Of a DNA stretch of 64,000 bases, positions 7,249 through 16,075 are shown piece by piece. Within the stretch, counting starts at the first letter, position 1, and the number at the start of each line of letters is the position of its first letter. This DNA is from Actinomadura hallensis. Its GTDB lineage: Bacteria > Actinomycetota > Actinomycetes > Streptosporangiales > Streptosporangiaceae. The position numbers and the translations under genes are program-made. The notes under the pieces are model-generated. The model saw nothing but the letters and a program-made list of their open reading frames with translations, was not told the DNA's origin and did no database searches. Where the stretch lies: the NCBI RefSeq assembly GCF_006716765.1, contig NZ_VFPO01000001.1:2666001-2730000 (forward strand), in the 5' to 3' direction.

Positions 7249-7734
7249 GTGAAGGATCTACTCCGCAAGATCATCAGGACCGGACGGGTCGCCGAGAAGG
7301 CGCCGCCCCGTCCCGAGGGCGCCGTCCCCGAAGCCGCGGCCGAACTGAAGGGATCGGTCCAGATCCGCCACGTGGACGCCGGGTCGTGCAACGGGTGCGA
7401 GGTCGAGATCGCCTCCGCGTTCGGGCCCGTCCACGACGCCGAGCGCTACGGGGCGCGGCTGGTGGCCTCGCCCCGGCACGCCGACGCGCTGATCGTGACC
7501 GGGCCGGTGACCCGCAACATGCGGGTCGCGCTGCGCCGCACCTATGAGGCGGTGCCGGAGCCGAAGGTCGTCGTCGCGCTGGGCGACTGCGCCCGCGGCT
7601 GCGGCGTGTTCGCCGACGCCTACGGGGTGCAGGGTCCCGTGGACGACGTGGTTCCCGTCGACGCCGAGGTCCCGGGCTGCCCGCCCGAGCCCGAGGCGAT
7701 CGTCGGCGCGCTGCGCGGGCTCACCGGCCGATGA
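7249..7734 (+). CDS. NuoB/HycG-like iron-sulfur subunit
   Basis: 161 aa from GTG 7249. This is the small electron-transfer subunit of complex I-related and group 4 hydrogenase complexes. The cysteines expected to hold the proximal [4Fe-4S] cluster are all present: C47 and C50 (SCNGC), C114 (LGDC) and C144 (VPGCPP). The rest fits the family (ALIVTGPVTRNM, VVVALGDCARGCGVF). It would sit in the cytoplasmic arm against the large subunit encoded at 12878. It is the first gene of a six-gene operon in which every junction overlaps by 1-4 bases. It corresponds in position to Rv0082. Confidence 0.85.
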   Translation: MKDLLRKIIRTGRVAEKAPPRPEGAVPEAAAELKGSVQIRHVDAGSCNGCEVEIASAFGPVHDAERYGARLVASPRHADALIVTGPVTRNMRVALRRTYEAVPEPKVVVALGDCARGCGVFADAYGVQGPVDDVVPVDAEVPGCPPEPEAIVGALRGLTGR

Positions 7735-9782
7735 CGAACCTGACCGGCGCCGCCTTCTGCGCGGCCCTGGCCCTCGGACTGCTCGCCGCCGCCGCGTCGG
7801 CCCTGCCGCGCCGCGCCCGCCCCGCCGCCGCCGGGGCGCTCACCGCCGCCGCCGGCGCCGCCGCGGTCGCCGCCGGCCTGTCGGCCATGGCCGGCCACCG
7901 CTGGACGGCGTGGCTGCCCGACCTGCTGCCCCTGGCCGGCGTCCGGCTCGCGATCGACCCGCTGGGCGGCCTGTTCATCGCCGTCACCGGCGGGGTCGCC
8001 GTGTGCGCCGCCGTGTACGCGATCGGCTACACCCGCCCGGGACGCGACGAGCCCGCGGGCGAGGCGCTGGACGGCCGCGCGGTGCAGGCCGTCCCGCCGC
8101 TGTTCGTGGTGACGATGCTGCTCGTCCCCGCGGCCGCGAGCGTGAGCACGTTCCTGCTGGCCTGGGAGCTCATGGCGATCACGTCCCTGGTGCTCGTCGT
8201 GGCCGAGCACCGGCGGCGCGCGTCGGTGCGCGAGGCCGGGCTGTGGTACGCGGTCATGACCCACCTCGGCTTCGTCGCGGTCTTCGCGGGGCTCGCCGGG
8301 TTCGCCGCCGCGTCCCACGGCGAGTCGTTCGCAGTGATGCGGGACGCGGCGGACGGCCTGTCCCCGGCCGTGCGGAGCGCCGTGTTCCTGGCGACCTTCG
8401 CCGGGTTCGCCTCCAAGGCGGGCATCGTCCCCCTGCACGTGTGGCTCCCGCGCGCCCACCCCGAGGCGCCCAGCCACGTGTCCGCGCTGATGAGCGCGGC
8501 GATGGTGAACATGGGCGTGTACGGCATCGTCCGGGTGGGGCTGGACCTGCTCGGCGGAGGGCCGCTCTGGTGGTGGCTGACCGTCATGGCCGCCGGCGGC
8601 GCGTCCGCCCTGTACGGGGTGCTGCAGGCGGTGGTGGCCACCGACCTGAAGCGGCTGCTCGCCTACTCGACCTGCGAGAACATGGGCCTGATCCTGATCG
8701 GCGTCGGCGCCGCGGGACTGCTGTCGGTGTCCGGAGCCCGCACCCTGGCGGCGCTCGCGCTGACCGCCGCGATGCTGCACGTGGTCAACCACGCCGGCTT
8801 CAAGACCCTGCTGTTCCTCGGCGCGGGGTCGGTGCTGCGCGCCACCGGCACCCGGAACCTGGACGCCCTCGGCGGGCTGCGCTCGCCGATGCCCGCCACG
8901 ACCGCGCTGTTCGGCCTCGGCGCGCTGATGGCCTCCGCGCTGCCGCCGGGCAGCGCCTTCGTCAGCGAATGGCTGCTGCTGCAGAGCCTCGTCCACGCGC
9001 TGCCCGAGGGCGGGACGGCCGCGGCCGTCACCATGCCCGTCGCCGTCGCGGTGGTCGCGCTCACCGCGGGCCTGGCGATCGCCGCGTTCGTCAAGGCGTT
9101 CGGCGTCGGGTTCCTCGCCAAGCCCCGCGGCGCCGCCGCCGAGCGGGCCCGGGAGAGCTCCCCGGCGATGATCGCGGGCATGGTCCTGGCCGCCGCCGGC
9201 TGCGTCGCGGCCGCGCTGGCGCCCGGCCTCGTGGCCGACGGGCTGTCCCGCGCCGTCGGCGTCGCCGCGGCGGTGGCCGGCCCGGCCGACGACCCCGTCA
9301 CCGGCCCGGTGATCCTCCGGCCCGCCGGGATGCCGAGCACCATGTCGCCGCTCCTGATCACCGTCGCGCTGGTGGTGGCGACCGTCGTGCTGCTCGGGGT
9401 GCTGCGGGCGGCCGCCGCCCGCCGCGCCCGCCGCCGCGCCCGGCTGTGGGACTGCGGCGCCGGCCCGGCCACGGCGCGGATGGAGTACACCGCGACCTCG
9501 TTCGCCGAGCCGCTGGTGCGGGTGTTCGACAACGTGCTCGCCCCCGAGACGGACCTCGACGTCACGCCCGTCAAGGAGTCGGAGTACCTGCTCGACAGCG
9601 TCCGCTACCGGACCGAGGTCGCCGACCGCGTCGAGCACCGCCTGTACCGGCCCGTGCTGGCCTTCGCGGGATGGGTCGCCCGGGCCGCCCGCCCGCTGGC
9701 CAACGGCAGCGTCCACCGCTACGTCGGCTACGGCTTCTACGCCTTCACCGGCGTGCTGATCATCCTGGCGGTGACGCGATGA
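7731..9782 (+). CDS. HyfB/NuoL-like proton-translocating membrane subunit
   Basis: 683 aa, ATG at 7731 overlapping the previous stop. About 14-16 membrane segments, with a Proton_antipo_M core. The conserved channel signature is present: FASKAGIVPLHVWLPRAHPE followed by SHVSALMSAAMVNMGVYGI, then LKRLLAYSTCENMG and HVVNHAGFKTLLFL. It also has a C-terminal extension (CGAGPATARMEYTATSFAEP, VRYRTEVADRVEH) characteristic of hydrogenase-4 component B rather than NuoL itself. It should pump protons or Na+ in a membrane arm with the 9779, 10726 and 11385 products. It corresponds to Rv0083. Confidence 0.85.
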   Translation: MTNLTGAAFCAALALGLLAAAASALPRRARPAAAGALTAAAGAAAVAAGLSAMAGHRWTAWLPDLLPLAGVRLAIDPLGGLFIAVTGGVAVCAAVYAIGYTRPGRDEPAGEALDGRAVQAVPPLFVVTMLLVPAAASVSTFLLAWELMAITSLVLVVAEHRRRASVREAGLWYAVMTHLGFVAVFAGLAGFAAASHGESFAVMRDAADGLSPAVRSAVFLATFAGFASKAGIVPLHVWLPRAHPEAPSHVSALMSAAMVNMGVYGIVRVGLDLLGGGPLWWWLTVMAAGGASALYGVLQAVVATDLKRLLAYSTCENMGLILIGVGAAGLLSVSGARTLAALALTAAMLHVVNHAGFKTLLFLGAGSVLRATGTRNLDALGGLRSPMPATTALFGLGALMASALPPGSAFVSEWLLLQSLVHALPEGGTAAAVTMPVAVAVVALTAGLAIAAFVKAFGVGFLAKPRGAAAERARESSPAMIAGMVLAAAGCVAAALAPGLVADGLSRAVGVAAAVAGPADDPVTGPVILRPAGMPSTMSPLLITVALVVATVVLLGVLRAAAARRARRRARLWDCGAGPATARMEYTATSFAEPLVRVFDNVLAPETDLDVTPVKESEYLLDSVRYRTEVADRVEHRLYRPVLAFAGWVARAARPLANGSVHRYVGYGFYAFTGVLIILAVTR

Positions 9783-10729
9783 GCGCGGCCGGAATCGTCG
9801 GCGCGGCCGTCCAGGTGGCGCTGGTCGCCGCGGGCGCGCCGCTGCTGGTGGGAGTGATGCGGCAGGTCAGGGCCCGGATGGAGGGACGCGCCGGAGCGGG
9901 CGTCGGCCAGCCGTGGCGGGACCTGCGCAAGCTGCTGCGCAAGGAGCCGATCGCCCCGCGCGGCACCGGGCTCCTGTTCCGGGCGGCGCCGCTCGTGCTG
10001 GCCTCCACCGCGCTCGTGGTCAGCGCCGTGATCCCGATCGTCACCACCGAGTCGCCGCTGGACGGTGCCGCCGACCTGTTCGCGGTCATCGCGCTGCTGG
10101 CGCTCGGCACGGTGTTCCTCGCGCTCGCCGGCCTGGACACCGCCACCGCCTTCGGCGGCATGGGCGCCAGCCGCGAGATGGTCGTGCTGGCGCTGGTGGA
10201 GCCGACGATCCTGCTGTCGGTGTTCGCGGTGTCGGCGCGGGTCGGCTCCACGAACCTCGGCGAGATCGTCACCACGACGCTCGACGACCCGCAGCTCGTG
10301 GTGTCCCCGGTGAGCCTGCTCGCCGCGGTCGCGCTGGCCATCGTCACGATCGCCGAGACCGGCCGGATCCCGGTGGACAACCCGTCCACCCACCTGGAAC
10401 TGACGATGATTCACGAGGCGATGGTGCTGGAGTACTCCGGCCCGGACCTCGCCCTCATCGAATGGGCGTCGGCGATGCGGCTGACGGTGCTGCTCGGCCT
10501 GTTCGCCAACCTGTTCGCGCCCTGGGGCATCGCCGGGACGTCGCTGCTGATGCTGCCGGTCGCGGTGGTCGCGTTCAGCGCCAAGGTCGTCGTGCTGGGC
10601 GGCGCGCTCGCCGCCGGTGAGGTGTTCATGGCCAAGCTGCGGTTGTTCCGCGTCCCCGAGCTGCTCGCCGGATCGTTCGTGATGGCGCTGCTCGCCGTCG
10701 CCGCGTCCTTCTTCCTGGCGGGCTCATGA
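9779..10729 (+). CDS. HyfC/HycD/NuoH-like membrane subunit
   Basis: 316 aa, ATG 9779 overlapping the stop of the previous gene. About eight helices. Family marks are the cytoplasmic loop RARMEGRAGAGVGQPWRDLRK after helix 1, FGGMGASREM in the middle and AETGRIPVDNPSTHLELTM in the acidic loop that contacts the cytoplasmic arm. This subunit links electron transfer to ion pumping in complex I-type machines. It corresponds to Rv0084 (HycD). Confidence 0.87.
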   Translation: MSAAGIVGAAVQVALVAAGAPLLVGVMRQVRARMEGRAGAGVGQPWRDLRKLLRKEPIAPRGTGLLFRAAPLVLASTALVVSAVIPIVTTESPLDGAADLFAVIALLALGTVFLALAGLDTATAFGGMGASREMVVLALVEPTILLSVFAVSARVGSTNLGEIVTTTLDDPQLVVSPVSLLAAVALAIVTIAETGRIPVDNPSTHLELTMIHEAMVLEYSGPDLALIEWASAMRLTVLLGLFANLFAPWGIAGTSLLMLPVAVVAFSAKVVVLGGALAAGEVFMAKLRLFRVPELLAGSFVMALLAVAASFFLAGS

Positions 10730-11385
10730 CCGGTTCCCTCTACGTCCACTCCCTCGACATGGCGTCGGGCGCCCTGCTGCTGGCGGGCGTGCTCGTGCTG
10801 TGGCGGCGCGACCTGGCGGCCATCGTCCGGCTGTTCGCCGTCCAGGGCGCGGCGCTGGCCGCGCTGGTCGCCGTCCTCGGGCTCCACGAGGGCCACGCGG
10901 GGACGATCGCGCTGGCCGCCGGCATCGGCGTCCTGCGCGCCGTGGTGCTGCCGATGATGCTGCACCGCGCGATGCGCGCCGGCGGGGCGATCCGCGAGAC
11001 CGAGCCGCTGGTGAACGTGGCCTCCTCGCTGGTCGCCGCCGCGCTGCTGGCCCTGCTGTCGTTCGCCGTGATGCGCCCGGTGGTCGCGCTCGCCCCGACC
11101 CCGGCCACCCGCGCCGTGCCGGTCGCGGTCACGGTGGTGCTGCTCGGCTTCTTCGTGCTGGTCACCCGCCGCCGCGCCCTGTCCCAGGTGGCGGGGTTCC
11201 TGATGATGGACAACGGCATCACCGCCGTCGCGTTCCTCACCACCACGGGCGTGCCGTTCATCGTGGAGCTCGGGATCTCCCTGGACGTGCTGCTGGCGGT
11301 GCTGGTGCTCCAGATCCTCACCGCCCGGATCCGCGCCGCGTTCGGCGACAGCGACCTGGACGACCTGCGGGAGCTGCACGACTGA
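10726..11385 (+). CDS. HyfE/NuoK-like membrane subunit
   Basis: 219 aa with about seven hydrophobic segments, ATG at 10726 in an ATGA overlap. It has the length and order of a hydrogenase-4 component E (HyfE), whose C-terminal half relates to NuoK/MrpC. The phrases SQVAGFLMMDNGITAVAFL and GVPFIVELGISLDVLLAVLV carry the family's buried acidic residue. It corresponds to Rv0085 (HycP). Confidence 0.8.
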   Translation: MTGSLYVHSLDMASGALLLAGVLVLWRRDLAAIVRLFAVQGAALAALVAVLGLHEGHAGTIALAAGIGVLRAVVLPMMLHRAMRAGGAIRETEPLVNVASSLVAAALLALLSFAVMRPVVALAPTPATRAVPVAVTVVLLGFFVLVTRRRALSQVAGFLMMDNGITAVAFLTTTGVPFIVELGISLDVLLAVLVLQILTARIRAAFGDSDLDDLRELHD

Positions 11386-12881
11386 TGACCACGACCCTGT
11401 TGATCGCCCCGGTCGGCGTGCCGGTGCTGGCGGCCTGCGGCTACGCCGTGCTCGGCTGGCGCCGCGCCACCGCCTGGCTGGCCCCCGCGGCGGCGGCCGC
11501 CGTCCTGGCGGCGGCGGTGTGGCTGGCGGTCCTGGCCGTCGAGGGCCCGCGCACCGGCCTCGGCGGGCTGCTGCGCGCCGACGCGCTCACCGCCTTCATG
11601 CTGATCGTGATCGGCGCCGTGGCGCTGGCGGCCATGCTGGCGAGCCCCGCCCACCTGGCCGCCGAGCGGGAGGCGGGCCGCGCCGCCCCCGCCGACCTGC
11701 GCCGGTACGGCGTCCTGACGCAGGGCTTCATCGCCTCGATGGCGCTGGCGGTGCTGGCCTCCAGCCTCGGCGTGCTGTGGGTGGCGGTCGAGGCCACCAC
11801 GATCGTCACCGCGTTCCTCGTCGGGTTCCGCCGCACCCGCAACGCCACCGAGGCCGCCTGGAAGTACGTGGTGATCTGCTCGGCCGGGATCGCCCTGGCG
11901 CTGCTCGGCATCGTCCTGCTGCACTTCGCGGCCCGGCACGCGGCCGTGCCGTCCTCGGGCGCGCTCGACTGGGCCCGGCTGGCCGAGCACGCCGCCGCCC
12001 TCGACCCCGACGTGACCCGGATCGCCGTGGCGCTGCTGATCCTCGGGTTCGGCGCCAAGGCCGGGCTCGCCCCGCTGCACGCCTGGCTGCCGGACGCGCA
12101 CGGCCAGGCCCCCGCCCCGGTGTCCGCGCTGATGTCGGGCGTGCTGCTGTCGGTCGCGCTGTACGCCGTCCTGCGGGTGAAGGTCATCGCCGACGTCGCC
12201 CTCGGGACCGGGTTCGCCCGCACGATGCTCCTGATCATCGCCTTGGCGTCGGTGGCGGTGGCGGCCGCGCTGCTGCTCGGCCAGCGGGACCTGAAGCGGA
12301 TGCTCGCCTACTCCAGCATCGAGCACATGGGCCTGCTCGCTCTCGGCACCGCGATCGGGACCCGCCTGGCCATGGCCGCGGTGCTGCTGCACATCCTCGG
12401 CCACGGGCTGGCCAAGGCGGTGTCGTTCCTGGCCGCGGGCCGCGTCCAGCAGGCCCTGGGCACCAGCCGCATCGACGCCGTGCGGGGTCTCGGCGTCCGC
12501 GCCCCGATGCTCGCCTTCGCGCTGGGCGCCGGGCTGCTCGCCCTGCTCGGGTTCCCGCCGTTCACGCTGTTCGCCAGCGAGGTCGCCATGGTGCGGGCCG
12601 GGTTCGCCACCGGGCTCGGCTGGGCCGTGACGGCCGCCCTCGTCCTGATCCTGGTCGTCATGGCCGCCGTCTCGGTGCGGATGGCCGGGATGCTGCTGGG
12701 CTCGCGCCCGGACGGCCCCGGCGCCGCGACGCCGCCCGCCTCCGGCCTGCGGCCGCCGCCCGCGCTCACCGCCGCGCTGGGCGCGGGCCTCGCCGCCTGC
12801 GCCGTCATCGGCGTGACCACCTGGCCGCTGCGTCCGCTCCTCGACGCCGCCACCACGATCGTTACGGGGGTGTCCGGATGA
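11385..12881 (+). CDS. HyfF/NuoN-like proton-translocating membrane subunit
   Basis: 498 aa, ATG at 11385 sharing one base with the previous TGA. A second antiporter-type subunit with about 13 helices and the signature FGAKAGLAPLHAWLPDAHGQ, PVSALMSGVLLSVALYAV, LKRMLAYSSIEHMG and HGLAKAVSFLAAGR. Having both HyfB-like and HyfF-like antiporter subunits is the hydrogenase-4/Ehr layout, not that of hydrogenase 3. It corresponds to Rv0086 (HycQ). Confidence 0.85.
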   Translation: MTTTLLIAPVGVPVLAACGYAVLGWRRATAWLAPAAAAAVLAAAVWLAVLAVEGPRTGLGGLLRADALTAFMLIVIGAVALAAMLASPAHLAAEREAGRAAPADLRRYGVLTQGFIASMALAVLASSLGVLWVAVEATTIVTAFLVGFRRTRNATEAAWKYVVICSAGIALALLGIVLLHFAARHAAVPSSGALDWARLAEHAAALDPDVTRIAVALLILGFGAKAGLAPLHAWLPDAHGQAPAPVSALMSGVLLSVALYAVLRVKVIADVALGTGFARTMLLIIALASVAVAAALLLGQRDLKRMLAYSSIEHMGLLALGTAIGTRLAMAAVLLHILGHGLAKAVSFLAAGRVQQALGTSRIDAVRGLGVRAPMLAFALGAGLLALLGFPPFTLFASEVAMVRAGFATGLGWAVTAALVLILVVMAAVSVRMAGMLLGSRPDGPGAATPPASGLRPPPALTAALGAGLAACAVIGVTTWPLRPLLDAATTIVTGVSG

Positions 12882-14386
12882 CGTCCGACGACCGCGCCGC
12901 GCCCGAGCGCACCACGACCGACATCGACGTCGGCGCGCTCCACGGGCGGGCCGCCGAGCTGTTCGCCGACGGCCACCGGCTCGCGCTGGTCGCCGCCCAC
13001 CACGACCCGGACGCGATCCGCGTGGTGTACCTGTTCACCGCCGCGTCCCCGGACCGGCGCACCGAGCTGCAGATCCGGCTCGACCCCGACCGGCCCGCCG
13101 TCCCGAGCCTGGCCGCGCTCAGCTTCCCCGCCGGGCGGTTCGAGCGCGAGATGCGCGACCTGTACGGCGTCGTCCCCGAGGACCACCCGCTGCCGCGGCG
13201 CCTCGTCCGGCACCACCACTGGCCGCGCGGCTGGTACCCGATGCGCGCCGACGCCGGGCCGCCGCCGGAGTTCGGCGACCCGGAGGGCCCCTACCCGTTC
13301 GTCAACGTCGAGGGCCCCGGCGTGTACGAGATCCCGGTCGGGCCCGTCCACGCCGGGATGATCGGCCCCGGCCACTTCCGCTTCTCCGCCGTCGGCGAGA
13401 GCATCCTCAAGCTGAAGGCCCGGCTGTGGTTCGTGCACCGGGGCCTGGAGAAGCTGTTCCACGGCCGCGCCCCCGCCGACGCGCTGCCGATCGCCGAACG
13501 CGTCAGCGGCGACACCACCGTCGGCCACGCCCTCGCGTTCTGCATGGCGGTCGAGGAGGCCACCGGCGTCGAGGTCTCCCCGGGCGCGCGGCGCATGCGG
13601 GCGATGCTGCTGGAGCTCGAACGCCTCTACAACCACGTCACCGACCTCGGCGCGCTCTGCAACGACGTCGCGCACTCGATCCTCAACTCCCAGTTCGGCC
13701 GCGTCCGCGAACAGCTGCTCCGCCTCAACGCCGAGGTCACCGGGCACCGCCTGCTGCGCGGCGGCGTCGTGCTGGGCGGCGCCGCGGTGCGGGCCGTCCC
13801 CGCGCCCGAGCGGCTGACCGCCATCGCCGAGGACGCCGCCGAGCTGGCCGACCTGGCCCTCTCCCACACCGTCGTCGCCGACCGGTTCACCGGCACCGCG
13901 GAGCTGCCCGCGCAGGCCGCCCGCGACCTCGGCACCCTCGGCTACGTCGCCCGCGCGAGCGGCCTCGACGCCGATGCCCGGCGCGACCACCCGTTCACCG
14001 ACCTGCGGCCTGCCCTCCGGGTCTCGACCCGCACCACCGGGGACGTCCTCGCCCGCTTCCAGGTCCGCGCCGAGGAGATCGCCGTGTCCGCCGCGATCAT
14101 CAAGGACCTGGCCTACGGCATGTCCCCGGGCGCGGTCACCTACTGGCCGCCCCTGGAGCCCCTCAAGGGGCCCGCGTCCGGCGTCGGCGTCGTCGAGGGC
14201 TGGCGCGGCACCATCGTCCACCGGGTCGAGCTCGCCCCCGACGGCACCCTGACCCGCGGCAAGGTGGTCGACCCGTCGTTCTTCAACTGGCCGGCGCTGC
14301 CCATCGCCCTGAACGGCGTGATCGTCCCCGACTTCCCGCTGGTCAACAAGAGCTTCAACCTCTCCTACGCCGGCAACGACCTGTGA
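12878..14386 (+). CDS. NuoC-NuoD/HycE-like large subunit lacking NiFe cysteines
   Basis: 502 aa, ATG 12878 overlapping the previous stop. Residues 1-125 resemble the NuoC/30-kDa domain (REMRDLYGVVPEDHPLPRRL). The rest is NuoD/HycE-like (EIPVGPVHAGMIGPGHFRFS, LWFVHRGLEKLF). At the place where hydrogenases carry the first CxxC (ERVCGIC), this protein has ERVSGDTTVGHA (207-218). At the C-terminal DPCxxC site it has DPSFFNWPAL (465-474) and then continues about 28 residues. The only cysteines are in ALAFCMAV and GALCNDV. It therefore cannot hold a NiFe centre as known hydrogenases do, and is better called an energy-converting hydrogenase-related (Ehr) large subunit. No hydrogenase maturation genes are nearby. 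It corresponds to Rv0087. Confidence 0.85.
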   Translation: MTSDDRAAPERTTTDIDVGALHGRAAELFADGHRLALVAAHHDPDAIRVVYLFTAASPDRRTELQIRLDPDRPAVPSLAALSFPAGRFEREMRDLYGVVPEDHPLPRRLVRHHHWPRGWYPMRADAGPPPEFGDPEGPYPFVNVEGPGVYEIPVGPVHAGMIGPGHFRFSAVGESILKLKARLWFVHRGLEKLFHGRAPADALPIAERVSGDTTVGHALAFCMAVEEATGVEVSPGARRMRAMLLELERLYNHVTDLGALCNDVAHSILNSQFGRVREQLLRLNAEVTGHRLLRGGVVLGGAAVRAVPAPERLTAIAEDAAELADLALSHTVVADRFTGTAELPAQAARDLGTLGYVARASGLDADARRDHPFTDLRPALRVSTRTTGDVLARFQVRAEEIAVSAAIIKDLAYGMSPGAVTYWPPLEPLKGPASGVGVVEGWRGTIVHRVELAPDGTLTRGKVVDPSFFNWPALPIALNGVIVPDFPLVNKSFNLSYAGNDL

Positions 14387-14676
14387 GCTGAGCCCAGGCC
14401 GGCCTCAGATCCTCAGGCCGCGCCCCGGGGCCCGGGTCGTCTGCCGGTGCAGTGCGACGACGGCACCGGATTTGGATCCGCGGAAGCCCACCGGGAGACC
14501 CGGTTTCCGGGCGCCGCATCTTCCGCTCGAGCGCGACGGCGTCCGGATCTCGACGCAGGATGTCCCGTCTGGTGTTCCGCTGACGCGTGCGGGCACCGGC
14601 CCGGAACGCGGACCAAGGCCTCATTGCGCGACCTCGAAGGGCCACGGCGGAAACGCCGTCCGGCCTGGGGAGATAA

Positions 14677-14751
14677 TGGTGGGCGATACTGGGATTGAAC
14701 CAGTGACCTCTACCGTGTCAAGGTAGCGCTCTCCCACTGAGCTAATCGCCC
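14677..14751 (-). tRNA. tRNA-Val (GAC)
   Basis: The minus strand folds as a complete cloverleaf: acceptor GGGCGAT/ATCGCCC, D-arm TAGCTCAGTGGGAGAGC, anticodon loop TTGACAC with GAC, T-arm GGTTCAATCCC, and an encoded CCA. Third of three tandem tRNAs in the order Gly-Cys-Val. Confidence 0.95.
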
Positions 14752-14788
14752 GCCCGCGGCCTCGGGGAAGGCCCCGGCGTTGAGGTTG

Positions 14789-14859
14789 AGGTGGAGACGG
14801 GATTTGAACCCGTGTACACGGCTTTGCAGGCCGTTGCCTCGCCTCTCGGCCACTCCACC
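14789..14859 (-). tRNA. tRNA-Cys (GCA)
   Basis: Acceptor GGTGGAG/CTCCACC with discriminator U, anticodon stem ACGGC/GCCGT around CTGCAAA (anticodon GCA), T-arm GGGTTCAAATCCC. CCA is not encoded. 37 bases from tRNA-Val. Confidence 0.95.
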
Positions 14860-14901
14860 AGAAGGAGACCCAACTGGTTCATAGCCTGAAAGGCCCCTCA
14901 G

Positions 14902-14974
14902 AGCGGAAGACGGGATTTGAACCCGCGACCCTCACCTTGGCAAGGTGATGCTCTACCAACTGAGCCACTTCCGC
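14902..14974 (-). tRNA. tRNA-Gly (GCC)
   Basis: Acceptor GCGGAAG/CTTCCGC with discriminator U, anticodon stem TCACC/GGTGA around TTGCCAA (anticodon GCC), T-arm GGGTTCAAATCCC. CCA is not encoded. First tRNA of the Gly-Cys-Val transcript. The region 14387-14676 downstream of the cluster shows no gene. Confidence 0.95.
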
Positions 14975-15086
14975 GTGCCGCCCTGCGGCGACGGGAAAAC
15001 CTTAGCGCGTCCGGGGCCGTTCCCCAAACCGGATTACGGCGGCGTGTGGCGGGTCGCTTCGACGAGGGCCGAAGTGTGCGGCGCTT

Positions 15087-15884
15087 ATGGTCGGGGACAT
15101 GGAGTACGCCCCGGGTGCGGACATGGCCGGCGCGGACGTCGCCGGTGCGGACATCGCCTCGGTCGCGGCGCTGCTGGGCGACCGGGCGCGGGCGGCGATG
15201 CTGACGGCCCTGCTGGACGGGCGGCCGCTCGCCGCGGGGGAGCTGGCGCGGGCGGCGGGGGTGAGCCCGCAGACGGCGAGCGCGCACCTGCGGCGGCTGC
15301 TGGACGGGGACCTCGTCACGGTCGTCCGGCAGGGCCGCCACCGGTACTACCGGCTGCGGGGGAGCGAGGTCGCCCAGGTGGTCGAGGCGCTGTCGCGGAT
15401 CGCGCCGCCCGTGCGGGTGCGCAGCCTGCGGCAGTCGCGGGAGGCGCGGCGGCTCCACGAGGCGCGGACGTGCTACGACCACCTGGCCGGTGCGGCGGGG
15501 GTGGCGCTGTTCGCGGCGCTGGTGGACGGCGGCCTCATCGAGCCCGCCGCCCGAGACGTCCCCGCCGCCCGCGACGTTGCCGGCGCCCGCGAGCCGGACG
15601 CGCCCGGCTCGCGCGCGTTCGAGGTGACCCCGAAGGGGGAGGAGCGGCTGGGGGAGCTCGGCCTGGACGTGGCGGCCCTGCGCGGGGCGCGGCGCCGGTT
15701 CGCGCGGGAGTGCCTCGACTGGACCGAGCGGCGCCCGCACCTCGCGGGGGCGCTGGGCGCGGCGCTGACCGCGCGCATGATCGAGCTGGGCTGGTTCGAG
15801 CGCGGGACGACGCGCCGGGCGCTCGTGGTGACCGGGGCCGGGCACCGCGGCCTCGCGGACTCGTTCGGCTGCGTGCTGGGCTGA
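15087..15884 (+). CDS. ArsR-family transcriptional regulator with long C-terminal half
   Basis: 265 aa if the start at 15087 is used; the ATG at 15099 is an equally good alternative. Residues about 20-110 form an ArsR winged helix (LLGDRARAAMLTALLDGRPL, AAGVSPQTASAHLRRLLDGD, VRQGRHRYYRLRG). The C-terminal half holds a helical domain with CYDHLAGAAGVALFAALVDG and a final segment (GWFERGTTRRALVVTGAGHR). This two-domain layout is common in actinobacterial ArsR proteins. Two short Ala/Asp repeats (GADMAGADVAGADIA near the N-terminus, PAARDVPAARDVAGARE in the middle) look like microsatellite expansions. Target unknown; it stands alone after the tRNA cluster. Confidence 0.75.
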   Translation: MVGDMEYAPGADMAGADVAGADIASVAALLGDRARAAMLTALLDGRPLAAGELARAAGVSPQTASAHLRRLLDGDLVTVVRQGRHRYYRLRGSEVAQVVEALSRIAPPVRVRSLRQSREARRLHEARTCYDHLAGAAGVALFAALVDGGLIEPAARDVPAARDVAGAREPDAPGSRAFEVTPKGEERLGELGLDVAALRGARRRFARECLDWTERRPHLAGALGAALTARMIELGWFERGTTRRALVVTGAGHRGLADSFGCVLG

Positions 15885-15962
15885 ACCGGCCGGAAGAACT
15901 CGAACCCGTCCCCCAGGGGTCGTACTGTGGGGCCATCGGCCGGGTGGACGCGGACCTCCGGC

Positions 15963-15992
15963 ACGGCCCGCATCGGTACGGCCCGCATCGGT
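15963..15992 (+). repeat. 15-bp tandem duplication
   Basis: ACGGCCCGCATCGGT occurs twice head to tail in the leader region between the ArsR gene and the aminotransferase gene. No function is apparent. Confidence 0.8.
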
Positions 15993-16075
15993 CAGGCATC
16001 GCGCAGGCGCGTTCATCCGCCGCGCGAACGACACGCGACCGGGCCGGAGGCGGCCCGGCTTTGGAGGTGGCTTCC

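Noticed and set aside
7620..9716. 698-aa open frame antisense to the HyfB-like gene
   Set aside because: High-GC codon bias makes long antisense frames; the composition is Gly/Arg/His/Gln-rich without family features, and the sense gene is certain.
12308..14221. 637-aa minus-strand frame across the hydrogenase-like genes
   Set aside because: Shadow of the sense genes 11385-12881 and 12878-14386; no domain and no start signal.
7249..14386. Reading the operon as respiratory complex I (nuo)
   Set aside because: Only NuoB, C-D fused, H and antiporter-like subunits are present, the order is hydrogenase-4 type, and HyfB/HyfE features are present; NuoE/F/G/I/J are missing.
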